This document shows, one piece after another, positions 34,073 through 45,437 of a stretch of DNA of 64,000 nt. A model generated the notes under the pieces. The model was not told the DNA's origin. It was given only the letters and a program-made list of their open reading frames with translations, and searched no databases. Numbering within the stretch: position 1 is the first letter of the stretch; each line of letters starts with the position of its first letter. The DNA comes from Sympetrum striolatum (lineage: Eukaryota; Arthropoda; Insecta; Odonata; Libellulidae). Made by a program: the position numbers and the translations under genes. The stretch spans positions 186,001 to 250,000 of the forward strand of contig OX388348.1 of assembly GCA_947579665.1 (NCBI GenBank), read 5' to 3'.

Positions 34073-35126
34073 TTGATGAAAATATACAGTATCTGTATTT
34101 TATTTGTGTGGTTTTTTATTTCCTGTCACTAAAATTCCTTGTGGTGATGACTTCATGCATGGTAAGTAAGATCTGAGGTGTGATTTAAGAGATATCATGT
34201 TTTTTGATACAAATGCTTATGCTGGTGATTTAGAAGGACTTCCAGATTTTTTGTTAGATTTAAAAATCTGCTGAAGTGACATTGACGCTCTTTCCCATCC
34301 CAAATAATTTTTCAAATACTTAAATGCCTAGTACGGGTACGTTTTAGTAGCTGTTGCTGAACTTTACATAAATTATTGCTTGCATTTTGATGAATTGGAA
34401 CGTAGTAATAGCAGATCTGTCAATAATCTTATGTTTCCCTGGCGATTATCATTGAAAAAATCTTTCAGGATCTACGGTAAGCTTTTCATGGCCCATGGGC
34501 TATGCAATCTCTAATTCAGTGTCAAAATAAAGGAAATTTTTCTCTTTATTAATAAAACCATTTCGGAACCTTGCGTCAACTCCTTTTTCACTGCCAGAAA
34601 GAAATAATTTATCCAAAGAAACTAAATGGTATGCAACCAGGATTAATCAAATACTTGACATCACCATTTAATGCTGTTGAATTTTTAGACGCTTTTGTAA
34701 TAAAAGATGAATTCTCATAGGATGTAAAAAGCATTTTCTAGGGAGTTATTTCAGATTTTAAACAAGTAATGTTGTACTTCTGGCTCACAACGACAATTTA
34801 TGCATCTTAAATTTGTTTGTTGGATTAGACGCAATATTTACGAATCATTTCAACTTGAAAAATATTCTTATTTATGCGTATAAGTATTCTCTCGGAACCC
34901 GCGGACTATTTTGTTTAAGACTGAGTAAATTAAGTATCAATTATCATCTGTTCACTACGGTGGCAAAACCAGCGTCGCACCAGCACAGCAGACGGCTACT
35001 TCAGCTCTTCCATGCCCTAGCGGTAGCACTACATTGCGTGACGTCACGCCCAAGGGATCGGGCCTTCTCTCTAGGTGGCTATGCTTTAGCCCCCCCCCCT
35101 CGATCCGCCACTGCCTACATTGCATT
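34073..35126. other. No gene recognised; GC-richer patch at 34970-35110
   Basis: Presumably the 3' non-coding end of the P-like element followed by unrelated DNA. The patch 34970-35110 (TGACGTCACGCCCAAGGGAT, a poly-C run) is open for 147 codons but has no coding hallmark. TGACGTCA is a perfect palindrome equal to the CRE consensus, but there is no promoter context. Confidence 0.4.
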
Positions 35127-35460
35127 CTTACAGAGATATTTAAGAAACGAAATTTTGTTCCGGATAAACCGCAACTTCCGGTTAAGCGATATTCACCAAA
35201 AACTAATCAACTCTTGGCATTGTTGGGAAAATACTAAATATGAATTTTGGAAATGATCGGATAATTACTTTTTAAGATAGAGCACCCACAAACTTTTTCA
35301 CTATGGACAGACACACACACAGACAGGCATGTTCCGGAAAATAGCGAAAACGAGCTCTATGCGCCTCAAAACATCTATTTCCGTCAAAATCTGGAGGTCG
35401 AATTTTTTTGCGAATACAATACTTTCTCTATACTACGTACTATAGGGAGAAAGTAAAAAT
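35127..35460 (+). mobile_element. RTE-type LINE or SINE 3' tail, copy 1
   Basis: ACAGACACACACACAGACAG, GTTCCGGAAAATAGCGAAAA, CATCTATTTCCGTCAAAATC and finally TACTTTCTCTATACTACGTA CTATAGGGAGAAAGTA form the recognisable tail of a family common in arthropod genomes (RTE LINEs and SINEs that share their 3' end). The last words form a hairpin (TACTTTCTCTATA / TATAGGGAGAAAGTA). A second copy in the same orientation is at 56931-57095. The left boundary is uncertain. Confidence 0.65.
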
Positions 35461-37574
35461 GACATGAAGCCTACTTTGTGCTCCCGCTTTCGTGCACAAT
35501 TTATCGTTGCGCTATTGTTTTATTGGCGGCGCGATGGTCGACTTCCTCATCATTAAGTCAGCACGGACCGCACGAGGTTCGACGCATTATAGATAGCCCG
35601 CATTCACGCTGGTTGCCTCTCCTCCGCTTGCTCCCCTCTTTCGGAAGGGAAGTAAGATTTCGCGGAAATAAATAAAACTTGATACTGGTTTGCTGAAGTT
35701 ATTTTAAAGTAAGCATTCGAGATTTTGTTATATTTGCGGCAACAACGGTACAACTCTGATTTCAATGATATCGATATCTCCGAAGTAAGCGAGAGTTTAC
35801 AAAATTGTGAATAACTACAGCAAATTTGGTAATAACTAATAAAAAATAACTTCCAATTAAGTACACTGCCAATATTATTATCTTATTGTATCCAAAATTC
35901 AATTTGTTATAATGAAAAATAACTTAGTGTCAATCAAAGTAAGTTGAGCAACTGAAATTTACGTGCCAAAATTGAGTGCTTTTTTAAACAAAGTGCAGTA
36001 ACGGCGATTAGAAATTTTAAATTGAAGTCAGTTAACGTAGAAATAAATATTCTATGAAATAAAAATCACATCGTGAAAATCTGTCGATTCCATTTGAAGT
36101 TATAGCGTCTCAAACTCGAGAGACTGGACATTTTTGCAGACTACATCTGGTTACATAGCTGGTATATAGCGAAATATGGCCAGTTCTAACGATGAAGAGC
36201 TCGTAATTCTTGGTAGTTCTCTTAACAAGTGTTTTATATTGAAACAAATAATCGAAAGCGAGTGTCTTGGAGTACAGCTTGTAGTAAAAATAAAGTTTTC
36301 GCATTTTGAGAGATTTTCTGGTAACTTTTTTCTTGGTGTTATCAATTCTGGAAAAATATTAATGAATCAATAGTTCATAAAAAAATATTAATTGTTTACT
36401 TAAGTCCTTAAGTAATTGTATAACAATCCCTTTCCAGGAATGTTTATTTTATAAAGCCGACTACATATTGTAAATTACACCTTACATTAATTTCTGTTGC
36501 ATGGTAAAGATTAATATGAGTTTCCTGATAGAATACAAGTAATAAGCATAAATACAAGGTTATTATTATGTATATATAGTATATAATACAACATATATTA
36601 ATATGTATATGTGAATACCTTAGTCCGTGCAAGTATGCTTCGACACTGTACTCAAATTACCTGAGAGCTTGAAAAGGAGGTGAAGGTTATAATAATAATA
36701 ATGAACTTCATGATGAAATTTAACTTAGCACGAGTGGGAATAATAATGAATTTATAACGGGTACTAAACCCATTTACAGAATACATAATCGATGTAAAAA
36801 TACATTTAGAATAAAGCAAAACATACAAGTAAACTCAAATACATCAATAACAAAGAAAAGAATATAATGCAATAAATGTATACTGAGATAACATTTGCAA
36901 AAATAAATCAATATATAGGAAAAAATGTCAACAAAGTCAATATATCGAATCAGTGTACAGGAAAACAATTCCAATCTATAACCTCAATCACTACCTACAT
37001 TAAAGATTATTTTTTCTAGTGAAATTAGTGCTTATAAAATTTTATATTATTTTGATTGCTTTAAACTCCTTCCACTTCTGTTCAGAAAAATAATTGTTTA
37101 CTTACAATGATATATGTAACATATGTTATTCACTTCTCTATTACAGAATTCTTGATTTATATCTCTCCGATTTTGAGAAGGGAAACAAAATCCAAACATA
37201 GAGTCAGAATCAAAGATTTTAATGCCACAAAATGTGGATTAAAATATGGTTTTACCAATGATTTATTGGATAAATCAGTAGCCATGATGAATTCAACATA
37301 ATGCACTCTTTCTTTCAGTTTGGTAGATACATCTTAAATTAACATATCCTCCTCTTAATTGCTATCAGAAGAAATTTTAAAAGGAATAATATTGATTATA
37401 ATATTCGAGTTAGGTCCTTCCCTCCTCCAAACTGCACTGGAGGAGGGAAGAGATCATTACTGACTGATGTCCGTGTTGTTGCGCCTCTAGCTGTTTCTAC
37501 AATGGCTCTGTTAGGAGCTGGTGCTGCTGCTTGCCTGTGCTGGAAAAATAGTGAGCTGTGTTATAAGTTATACA
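35461..37574. other. No supported gene; small ORF and perfect hairpin noted
   Basis: About 2.1 kb. A 65-codon frame at 36176-36373 begins MASSNDEELVILGSSL, which is reminiscent of Harbinger-associated protein starts, but it does not continue as expected and I do not call it a gene. A perfect 13-bp inverted repeat, CTTCCCTCCTCCA (37417-37429) and TGGAGGAGGGAAG (37438-37450), sits just before Block B. (AT)-rich sequence fills the rest. Confidence 0.4.
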
Positions 37575-37842
37575 AGGGAAAAGTAGGACGTCGTTTGAGG
37601 CAGTTGAAATTAATATTTCTGCTTGAATTTTCACAGATAGTTAGAGATGGTGATCTTCTATGGTAATGCATAGTAAGTATCACCGGGAAGACCCAGGTTC
37701 GATGCCAGACGAATAAAATGCTGCTGAAATTAAGCAGATTCTCCATCCCTTTTTTTATCTTTAGAGGACTCACTCTAAGTGATGCCGACAAAAAATTTGT
37801 GTTATCGATGTGCTTGCAGTATGCATGCAACATTTTACTCGT
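37575..37842 (-). repeat. Satellite unit B1, partial (hairpin end only)
   Basis: The left edge of Block B: only the last ~270 bp of an inverted unit, with the core ACCCAGGTTCGATGCC (near 37690) and the end hairpin, here with one change (TGCAGTATGCATGCAA). It abuts the next unit hairpin to hairpin across 9 bp. Confidence 0.88.
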
Positions 37843-37851
37843 ATAATAGAT

Positions 37852-38340
37852 ACGAGTAAAATGTTCTGCTTGCATACTGCAAGCAGATCGGCAATACTAA
37901 TTTCATATCGGCATCACATCTGGACGGTCGTCATAAGAAAAAAAAAGGATTTAATTTTTTCTTAAAATTCGCTGAAATTTCACCATCTGGCATCGAACCC
38001 GGGTCTTACTGGTAAACCTACTATGAAACACAATAGAAGATCACCATCTTTAACTATGTGTGAAAATTCAAGCAGAAATATTGGCTACAACTGCCTCAAA
38101 AGACGCTCTAATGTTCACGAATGTAAATGGCTCTCCGAACTCGAACCAAGGACGATCTTGGAAATTTAAAATATGTTTCTGAAAGTTATTATTCATCTCA
38201 ATCTATATGCCAAATTTCAGGTTTCTATATTATTGGGAAAGGTTTCAAAATAATTCTTAAAAATCGCGACTTATGGCCAATACGTCGTAAAAATTTCAAG
38301 TCGTTGGCGCTTGTGGAACATGGTTAGAATTTTGATCCCC
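37852..38340 (+). repeat. Satellite unit B2, internally deleted (~490 bp)
   Basis: Starts with ACGAGTAAAATG and an altered hairpin (an extra CT in TTCTGCTTGCATACTGC). It contains monomers a and b and part of c, then jumps at about 38266 into the last ~75 bp of the unit (TTATGGCCAATACGTCGTAA to TTTTGATCCCC). The deletion joins AAAAATCG of monomer c to AAAATCG of monomer f, so it may have formed by recombination between homologous monomers. Confidence 0.9.
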
Positions 38341-38358
38341 TATATATATCTATTATAT

Positions 38359-40054
38359 ACGAGTAAAATGTAGCTTGCATACTGCAAGCAGATCGGGAAT
38401 ACTGATTTCATATCCGCATCATATCGGGACGGTCCTCAAAAGAAAAAAAAAAAGTATTGATATTTTTCTTAAAATTCGCTGAAATTTCATCGTCTGGCAT
38501 CGAACCTGGGTCTTACTGGTGAACATACTATGCAGCACAATAGAAGATCACCATCTCTAACTATGTGTGAAAATTCAAGCAGAAACATTGGCTGCAACTG
38601 CCTCAATCGACGTCCTACTTTTCCCTTATATTCCTTAGGAGAGAAATGTTAATGTGCTCTGGCATCGGACCCAGGAATAGTAAGGTCTTATGAAATTTTT
38701 TTTCTTAAAGCAATCCTTACCATATATCTTCTAACCAATTACGAACTTCGTAACATTTCGATAAGTGCATCAAAAAAATAATGAAATATTAACCCAATGT
38801 GTTTTAAACGGGAGACATATTTACCGCCCGGCATCGAACCTGGGTCTTTCTATTAATACTTCCTATACAACATAATAGAGGATCACCATCTTTAACTATG
38901 TGTGAAATTTCAAGCAAGAATATTGGCTGCAACTGCATCAAACAACGTCTTACTTTTCCCTTATATTCCTTATGAGAGAAAAGTTAATGTGCTCTGGCAT
39001 CGAACCCAAGGATAGTACGGTCTTATGAAATTTTTTTTCTTAAACAAATTCTTAATACAGTGGTACCTCGAGATACGAGTTCAATTCGTTCCAGAACCGA
39101 GCTCGTAAGTCAATCGGCTCGTATCTCAAACGAATTTCTCCCATTTAAAATAACTGAATTCAATTTAATCCGTTCCGGACCTATGAATAATCCCCAAATC
39201 ATTGTAAATTATGAATAAAGATATGTTTTTAAATAACAAATAAACATGTATAATTAACAAATACATAACAAAATATGAAATAAAGAAATAAAAGGGTTAT
39301 TTATCATAATAGTCTTAATTTGGAGACAGACGAGTGCGGCTAACGAAGGTGAACGACGAGAAGGAGGGAGGGGGGAAGGGATGCAGGCACTCTAGACACG
39401 TACGTAAACGGCACTTTTTTAGAACTTAAAACTATTTTCGTAACTTTAAAACTAAAACTACACTTTCCTTATTTCAAATGAAAGAAAAAACTTAAAACAA
39501 TGCACTTAACTTTAATCTTAAACTAAGCTTAACATTTACGTAAATTTAATTATCACTTGTTTTTGCCTTCTTGGCTTGGAAACACGGCTCGTATCTCAAA
39601 AAACTCGTATGTCAGGCTGCTCGTATCTCGAGGTACCACTGTATATATCTTCTAGCTGAGCGAGAAAATCCTCACATTCCGATAAATGCATCAAAAAAAT
39701 TAATAAAAACTATCCCCATGCATTTTAAATGCGGGATTTTTGCATCGTACTAGCATCGAACCCAGGACGTTCTCATTAATAGTCATTAACGTTTTTAATA
39801 GTTCTCGACCATATCTGTAAGGTCCTTGAATTTTGATTCTCCACATATCCGGGAAGTATTATTTAAAAATTTTTGAAAATCGCCACCATGTATCCTTATG
39901 GAGAAAATCGGGACTTTGGGGCCTTCTGGAATCGAACCCATGACACCGAGGTTCAATGTCGGCTTTTTCCTGGAGGTTACACGTCATGGCCATAACGTCG
40001 TAAAAATTTCAAGTCGGTGGCACTTGTGGAACATGGTTAGAATTTTGTTCCCCT
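38359..40054 (+). repeat. Satellite unit B3, type B, interrupted by a MITE
   Basis: The total length is 1,696 bp; subtracting the 584-bp MITE (39058-39641) and the 2-bp TA duplication leaves about 1,110 bp, the type B length. It contains a full set of type B monomers, with cores such as CGGCATCGAACCTGGGTCTT. The unit closes with ...TTTTGTTCCCC. Confidence 0.92.
39058..39641 (+). mobile_element. MITE with CAGTGGTACCTCGAGATACG ends, TA target, copy 1
   Basis: 584 bp with perfect terminal inverted repeats of about 22 bp that begin CAGTGGTACCTCGAGATACG. It is flanked by TA on both sides (39056-39057 and 39642-39643). The uninterrupted target TTCTTAATATATATCTTC is preserved in sister satellite units (near 43890 and 47232), which proves the TA duplication and gives exact ends. 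CAG...CTG ends and a TA target indicate the Tc1/mariner/pogo superfamily. CGTATCTC/GAGATACG words are repeated subterminally. There is no transposase. A reverse-orientation copy is at 59163-59792. Confidence 0.92.
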
Positions 40055-40099
40055 ATATATCTATTATATATAGACACTTCTCCGGATATACTTATATAT

Positions 40100-41204
40100 A
40101 CGAGTAAAATGTAGCTTGCATATTGCAAGCAGATTGGCAATACTAATTTAAAGTCGGCATCATATCGAGAGGGTCCTCAAAAGAACAAAAATGGAGTGCA
40201 AATATTCTGAAAGTTCGCTGCAATTTAGTCGTCTGGCATCGAACCCTGGTCTTTCTGGTGAACTTACATTGCAGCACAACAGAAGATCACTATCTATAAC
40301 TATGTGCGAAAATTCATGCAGAAATATTGGCTGCAACTGCCTCAAACGACGTTCTACTTAACACATATATTCCTTAAGTGAGAAATAGTAATGTGCTCTC
40401 GCATCGAACCCAGGAACAGCATGGTATTATCTAAATTTTTTTCTTAAACCGAGTATTAATATGCATCATCTAGCAAAGCAAAAGCTTCATTTTATTTCGA
40501 TAAATACATCAAATAAATAATGAAAATAACTCAATGTATTTTAAATGGTGGGTATATTTACCATCTATCTTCGAACCCGGGTCTTTCTGGTAATACTTTC
40601 TATGCAGCAATAAAGAAGATCACATCCTTTAACCATGTGTGAAAATTCAAGCAGAAATAATAGGTGCAACTGCCTCAAATGACGTCTTACTTTTCCCTTA
40701 TATTCCTTATGAGAGAAACTTTTATGTGCTCCGGCATCGAACCCAGGAACAGTAAGGTCTTATCAACATTTTTTTTTCAAAAATCTCTGCTTAAAATACA
40801 TCTTCCATAAAAGCGAGAACTTCCTATAATTTCGATAAGTGCATGAAAAAAATAATGAAAATCTACCTCAATGTATTTCAAATGGCCGATTTTTGCATCG
40901 TCCTAACATCGAACCCAGGATATTTTCCGTAAAAGTCATTTATGTTTTCGATAGATCATGACCATATATATAGGCTCCTTGAGTTTCAATTCTCTACCTA
41001 TCCGGAAAGTATTTTATTTTCATTCCCGAAAATCAAAGCAATGCATTTAAACGGGAAAAATGGGGACTTTGGGGCCCTCTGGAATCGAACCCATGTCACT
41101 GAGGTTCAAAATCACAATTTTTCTGGTGGTTACACGTTACGGCTTATACGCCGTAAAAGTTTCAAGTCAATCACGCTTGTGGTTTAGGCTGTGAATTAGT
41201 ATCC
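40100..41204 (+). repeat. Satellite unit B4, complete type B (~1,105 bp)
   Basis: Reference copy for type B. TCGAAC begins at 40239, 40404, 40571, 40737, 40909 and 41085, spacing 165, 167, 166, 172 and 176 bp, more even than in type A. The unit ends ...GTGAATTAGTATCC and runs directly into (TATC)n (41205-41224). Confidence 0.93.
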
Positions 41205-41231
41205 TATCTATCTATCTATCTATATAGGTAT

Positions 41232-42310
41232 ACGAGTAAAATGTTGCTTGCATACTGCAAGCAGATCGACAACACTAATTTCATATCGGCATTATATCGG
41301 GATGGTCCTCAAAAGAAAAAAAAAAAATATTTAATTTTTTCTGAAAATTCGCTGAAATTTATCGTCTGGCATCAAACCCGGGTCTTACTGGTAAACCTAC
41401 TATGAAACAAAATAGAAGATCACCATCTCTAACTATGTGTGAAAATTCAAGCTGAAATATTGGTTACAACTGCCTCAAAAGACGTTCTAATTTTTACGAA
41501 TGTGAATGGCTCTCGGGACTCGAACCAAGGACGATCTTGGAAATCAAAAAAATGTGTTTGAAAGATATTTATGATCTCTATCTATATGCAGAATTTCAAG
41601 TTTCTATAATATAGAGAAAGGTTTCAAAATAATTCCTAAAAATCGGATCAACTTCTGATTGCAGAGACACCTGGTGTCGAATCCAGGAAATATTGTAAGC
41701 TGTGAATGCAAAGTTAAATTTGTAAAGACTTGCTCTTCTATCATGCAAAGTTTGAAGTCAATAGCATGACGGGAAGTACCTAAATTTTGTTTCCGTTATC
41801 TCCGTAAGAAATGCATTGAGAAGTGCAAATGGCCCTCTGGGATCGAACCAAAGACCATAAGCTAATATGTAAAATTTGATTATGAAATATCTTCATGATA
41901 TCTATCGGCGTGCTGAGTTTCAAGTATGTATGTTATCGGGAAAGGATCCAAAAAAAATTTTCAAAATCGCCGCAATGCTTTTTAAACGGCCGATTTTTGC
42001 CCCGGCCTAGCATCGAACCAAGGACAATATTCGAAGATGTCATTCCGATTTTCGTTGGCTATGCATGGCATCTAGCGGTCCCTCGAGTTTCAACTCTCTG
42101 CTTTTCCGGGAAGTGCCTCAAAAAAAATTTCGAAAATCCCCGCCATGTAATCTTATGGGGAAAATCGCGACTTTGGTGCCTTCTGGAATCGAACCCATGA
42201 CACCGAGGTTCAATATCGGATTTATTCTGGAGTCTACTCGTTATGGCTAACACGTCGTAAAAATTTCAAGTCGATGGCACTTGTGGAACATGGTTAGAAT
42301 TTTGATCCCC
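41232..42310 (+). repeat. Satellite unit B5, complete type A
   Basis: About 1,079 bp. One core is altered (ggcATCAAACccggg near 41370) and one reads gtgTCGAATccagg. The remaining four are intact. It ends ...TTAGAATTTTGATCCCC followed by (TATGAATGAATG)-type repeats, the second kind of outer end. Confidence 0.93.
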
Positions 42311-42349
42311 TATGAATGAATGAATGAATGAGTGAGTGTGTATATAGGT

Positions 42350-43428
42350 ACGAGTAAAATGTAGCTTGCATACTGCAAGCAGATCGGCAATATTAATTTC
42401 ATATCGGCACAATATCGGGACGGTCCTCAAAATCAAAAAAAAAAGGATTGAAATTTTTCTTAAAATTTGCTGACAATTCATCGTCTGGCATCGAACCCGG
42501 GTCTTTACTGTGAGCTTCTCTGCAGAAAAAAGGAGATCACCATCTTTAGCTATGTGTGAAAATTCAAGCAGAAATATTGGCTACAACTGCCTCAAAAGAC
42601 GTTCTAATTTTCACGAATGTAAAGTGCTCTCTGGATTCGAACCAAGGACGATCTTGGAAATCTAAAACATGTTTCTGAAAGTTTTTTATGAGCTCTTTCT
42701 ATTTGCCGAATTTCAAGTTTCTATATTATTGGGAAAGGTTTCAAAATAATTCCTAAAAATTTGATCAACTTCTGATTGCAGAGACACCTGGTGTCGAACC
42801 CAGGACACATTGATAGCCGTGAATGCCCAGTTTGATTTCTAAGGACTTGCTCTACTAACATGCAAAGTTTGAAGTCGATAGCATGCCGGGAAGTGCCTAA
42901 ATTTTGTTTCCGTTATCTCCGTAAGAAATGCATTGAGAAATGCAAATGGCCCTCTGGGATCGAACCAAGGACCATCAGCGAATATGTAAAATTTGATTAT
43001 GAAACATATTCATGATATCTATCCACGTGCCGAGTTTCAAGTATCTATGTTATCGGGAAAGGATCCAAAAAAAATCTTCAAAATCGCCGCAATGCATTTT
43101 AAACGGCCGATTTTTGCCCCGACCTAGCATCGAACCATGGACCATGTTCGTCGATGTCTTTTTTATTTTCGTTGGATATCCACGGCATCTAGCGATCCCT
43201 CGAATTTCAACTCTCTACCTTTCCGAGAAGTACCTCAAAAAAATTTTCGAAAATCTTCACCATATATCCTTATGGAGAAAATCGGGACTTTGGGGCCTTC
43301 TGGAATCGAACCCATGACACTGAGGTTCAAAGTCGGATTTTTACTGGAGGTTAGACGATATGGCCAATATGTCGTAAAAATTTCAAGTCAGTGGCACTTG
43401 TGGAACATGCTTAGACTTTTGATGCCCT
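42350..43428 (+). repeat. Satellite unit B6, complete type A
   Basis: About 1,079 bp. It is almost the mirror image of unit A3 of Block A: it shares that copy's rare features (CTTTACTGTGAGCTTCTCTGCAG on its own strand and the GATGCCCT end). The two copies, about 40 kb apart and oppositely oriented, are therefore more related to each other than to their neighbours. Confidence 0.93.
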
Positions 43429-43532
43429 ATGAATGAATGAATGAGTGAGTGTGTATATAGGTATATCCGGAGAAGCGTCTATATATAATAGATACATGAA
43501 TGAATCCGGAGAAGCATCTATATATAATAGAT

Positions 43533-44299
43533 ATGAGTAAAATGTTGCTTGCATACTGCAAGCAGATCGGCAATACTAATTTAATATCGGCATTATATCG
43601 GGACGGTCCTCAAAAGAAAAAAAAAAGGATTGAAAATATTTTTAGAATTCGCTTCAATTTAATCGTCCGGCATCGAACCCGGGTCTTCCTGGTAATTCTT
43701 CCTATGCAACATAATAGAAGATCACTATCTCTAACTATGTGTGAAAATTCAAGCAGAAATATTGGCTGCAACTGCCTCAAACGACGTCCTACTTTTCCCT
43801 TATATTCCTTATGAGAGAAATGTTAATGTGCTCTGATATCGAACCCAGGAATAGTACGGGCTTAAGAAATTTTTTTTCTTAAACCAATTCTTAATATATA
43901 TCTTCCAGCTGAGCGAAAAGTTCCTTACATTCCGGTAAGTGCATCAAAAAAATTAATAAAAAACTATCCCCATACATTTTAAATGCGGGATTTTTGCATC
44001 GTCCTAGCATCGAACACAGGACGTTCTCATTAGTAGTCATTAATGTTTACAATAGTTCTTGACCATATCTGTAAGCTCCTTGAATTTCGATTCTCTACCA
44101 GTCCGGGAAGTATTATTAAAAAAATTTTGAAAATCGCCACCATGTATTCTTATGGGAAAAATCGCGACTTTGGGGCCCTCTGGAATCGAACCCATGACAC
44201 TGAGGTTCAAAATCGGATTTTTTCTGGAGGTTACACAATATGTCGTAAATATTTCAAGTCAGTGGCACTTGTGGAACATGCTTAGACTTTTGATGCCCT
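43533..44299 (+). repeat. Satellite unit B7, type B with internal deletion (~770 bp)
   Basis: It begins ATGAGTAAAATG (one change from ACGAGT). Monomers a and b pass into the type B CTCTGATATCGAACCCAGG monomer. About 340 bp, the length of two monomers, are missing relative to B4, consistent with an unequal exchange removing exactly two monomers. Confidence 0.9.
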
Positions 44300-44333
44300 A
44301 TAAATGAATGAATGAGTGAGTGTGTATATAGGT

Positions 44334-45410
44334 ACGAGTAAAATGTTGCTTGCATACTGCAAGCAAATCGGCAATACCAATTTCATATCGGCATCACATC
44401 GGAAAGGTCCTCATAAGAAAAAAAAAGGTTAAATTTTTTCTTAAAATTCGCTGAAATTTCATCGTCTGGCATCGAACCCGGGTCTTACTGGTAAAACTAC
44501 TATGAAACACAATAGAAGATCACCATCTCTAACTATGTGTGAAAATTCTGGCAGAAATATTGGCTACAACTGCCTCAAAAGACGCTCTAATGTTCACGAA
44601 TGTAAATGGCTCTCCGAACTCGAACCAAGGACGATCTTGGAAATTTAAAATATGTTTCTGAAAGTTATTATTCATCTCAATCTATATGCCAAATTTCAGG
44701 TTTCTATATTATTGGGAAAGGTTTCAAAATAATTCTTAAAAATCGGATCAACTTCTGATTGCAGAGACACCTGGTGTCGAACCCAGGACACATTGATAGG
44801 TGCGAATGCATCGTTTGATTTGTTAAGTCTTGCTCTTCTATTATGCAAAGTTTGAAGTCGATAGCATGCCGGGAAGTACATAAAATTTGTTTCGGTTATC
44901 TCCGTAAGAAATACATTGAGGAATTTAAATGTCCCTCTGGGATCGAACCAAGGACCATCAGCGAATATGTAAAATTCGATAATGATATATTTTTATGGTA
45001 TCCAACCTCATACCGAATTTCAAGTTTCTATGCCATCGGAAAAGGGTCCAAAGAAAATCTTAAAAATCGCCACAATGCATTTTAAACGGCAGATATTTGC
45101 CCCGACCTAGCATCGAACTAAGGATATTATTCGTAGATGTTTTTATGGTTTCCTTTAGATATGCACGGCATCTAGTGATCCCTTGAATTTCAAATCTTTC
45201 CTTTTCCGGGAAGTGCCTCAAAAAAATTTTTGAAAATCCCCGCCATGTAATCTTATGGGGAAAATTGCGACTTTAGGGCCTTCTGGAATCGAACCCATGA
45301 CACCGAGGTTTAAAGTCGGCTTTTTCCTGGAGGTTACACGTCATGGCCATAACGTCGTAAAAATTTCAAGTCTGTGGCTCTTGTGGAACATGGTTAGAAT
45401 TTTGATCCCC
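44334..45410 (+). repeat. Satellite unit B8, complete type A
   Basis: About 1,077 bp. Its first ~420 bp are close to unit B2 (both have CTCTCCGAACTCGAACC and TTATTATTCATCTCAATC), so B2 and B8 share a recent ancestor. It ends with TTTTGATCCCC and (TATGAATGAATG). Confidence 0.93.
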
Positions 45411-45437
45411 TATGAATGAATGAATGTGTACATAGGT

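Noticed and set aside
34985..35050. CRE-like TGACGTCA palindrome as a host promoter
   Set aside because: An isolated 8-bp word is expected by chance in 64 kb at appreciable frequency, and no TATA box, initiator or downstream gene was seen.
34813..35256. 147-codon open frame in the GC-richer patch after the P-like element
   Set aside because: No family motif; it spans a poly-C run and two compositionally different segments. An overlapping frame of similar openness exists, so it is probably chance.
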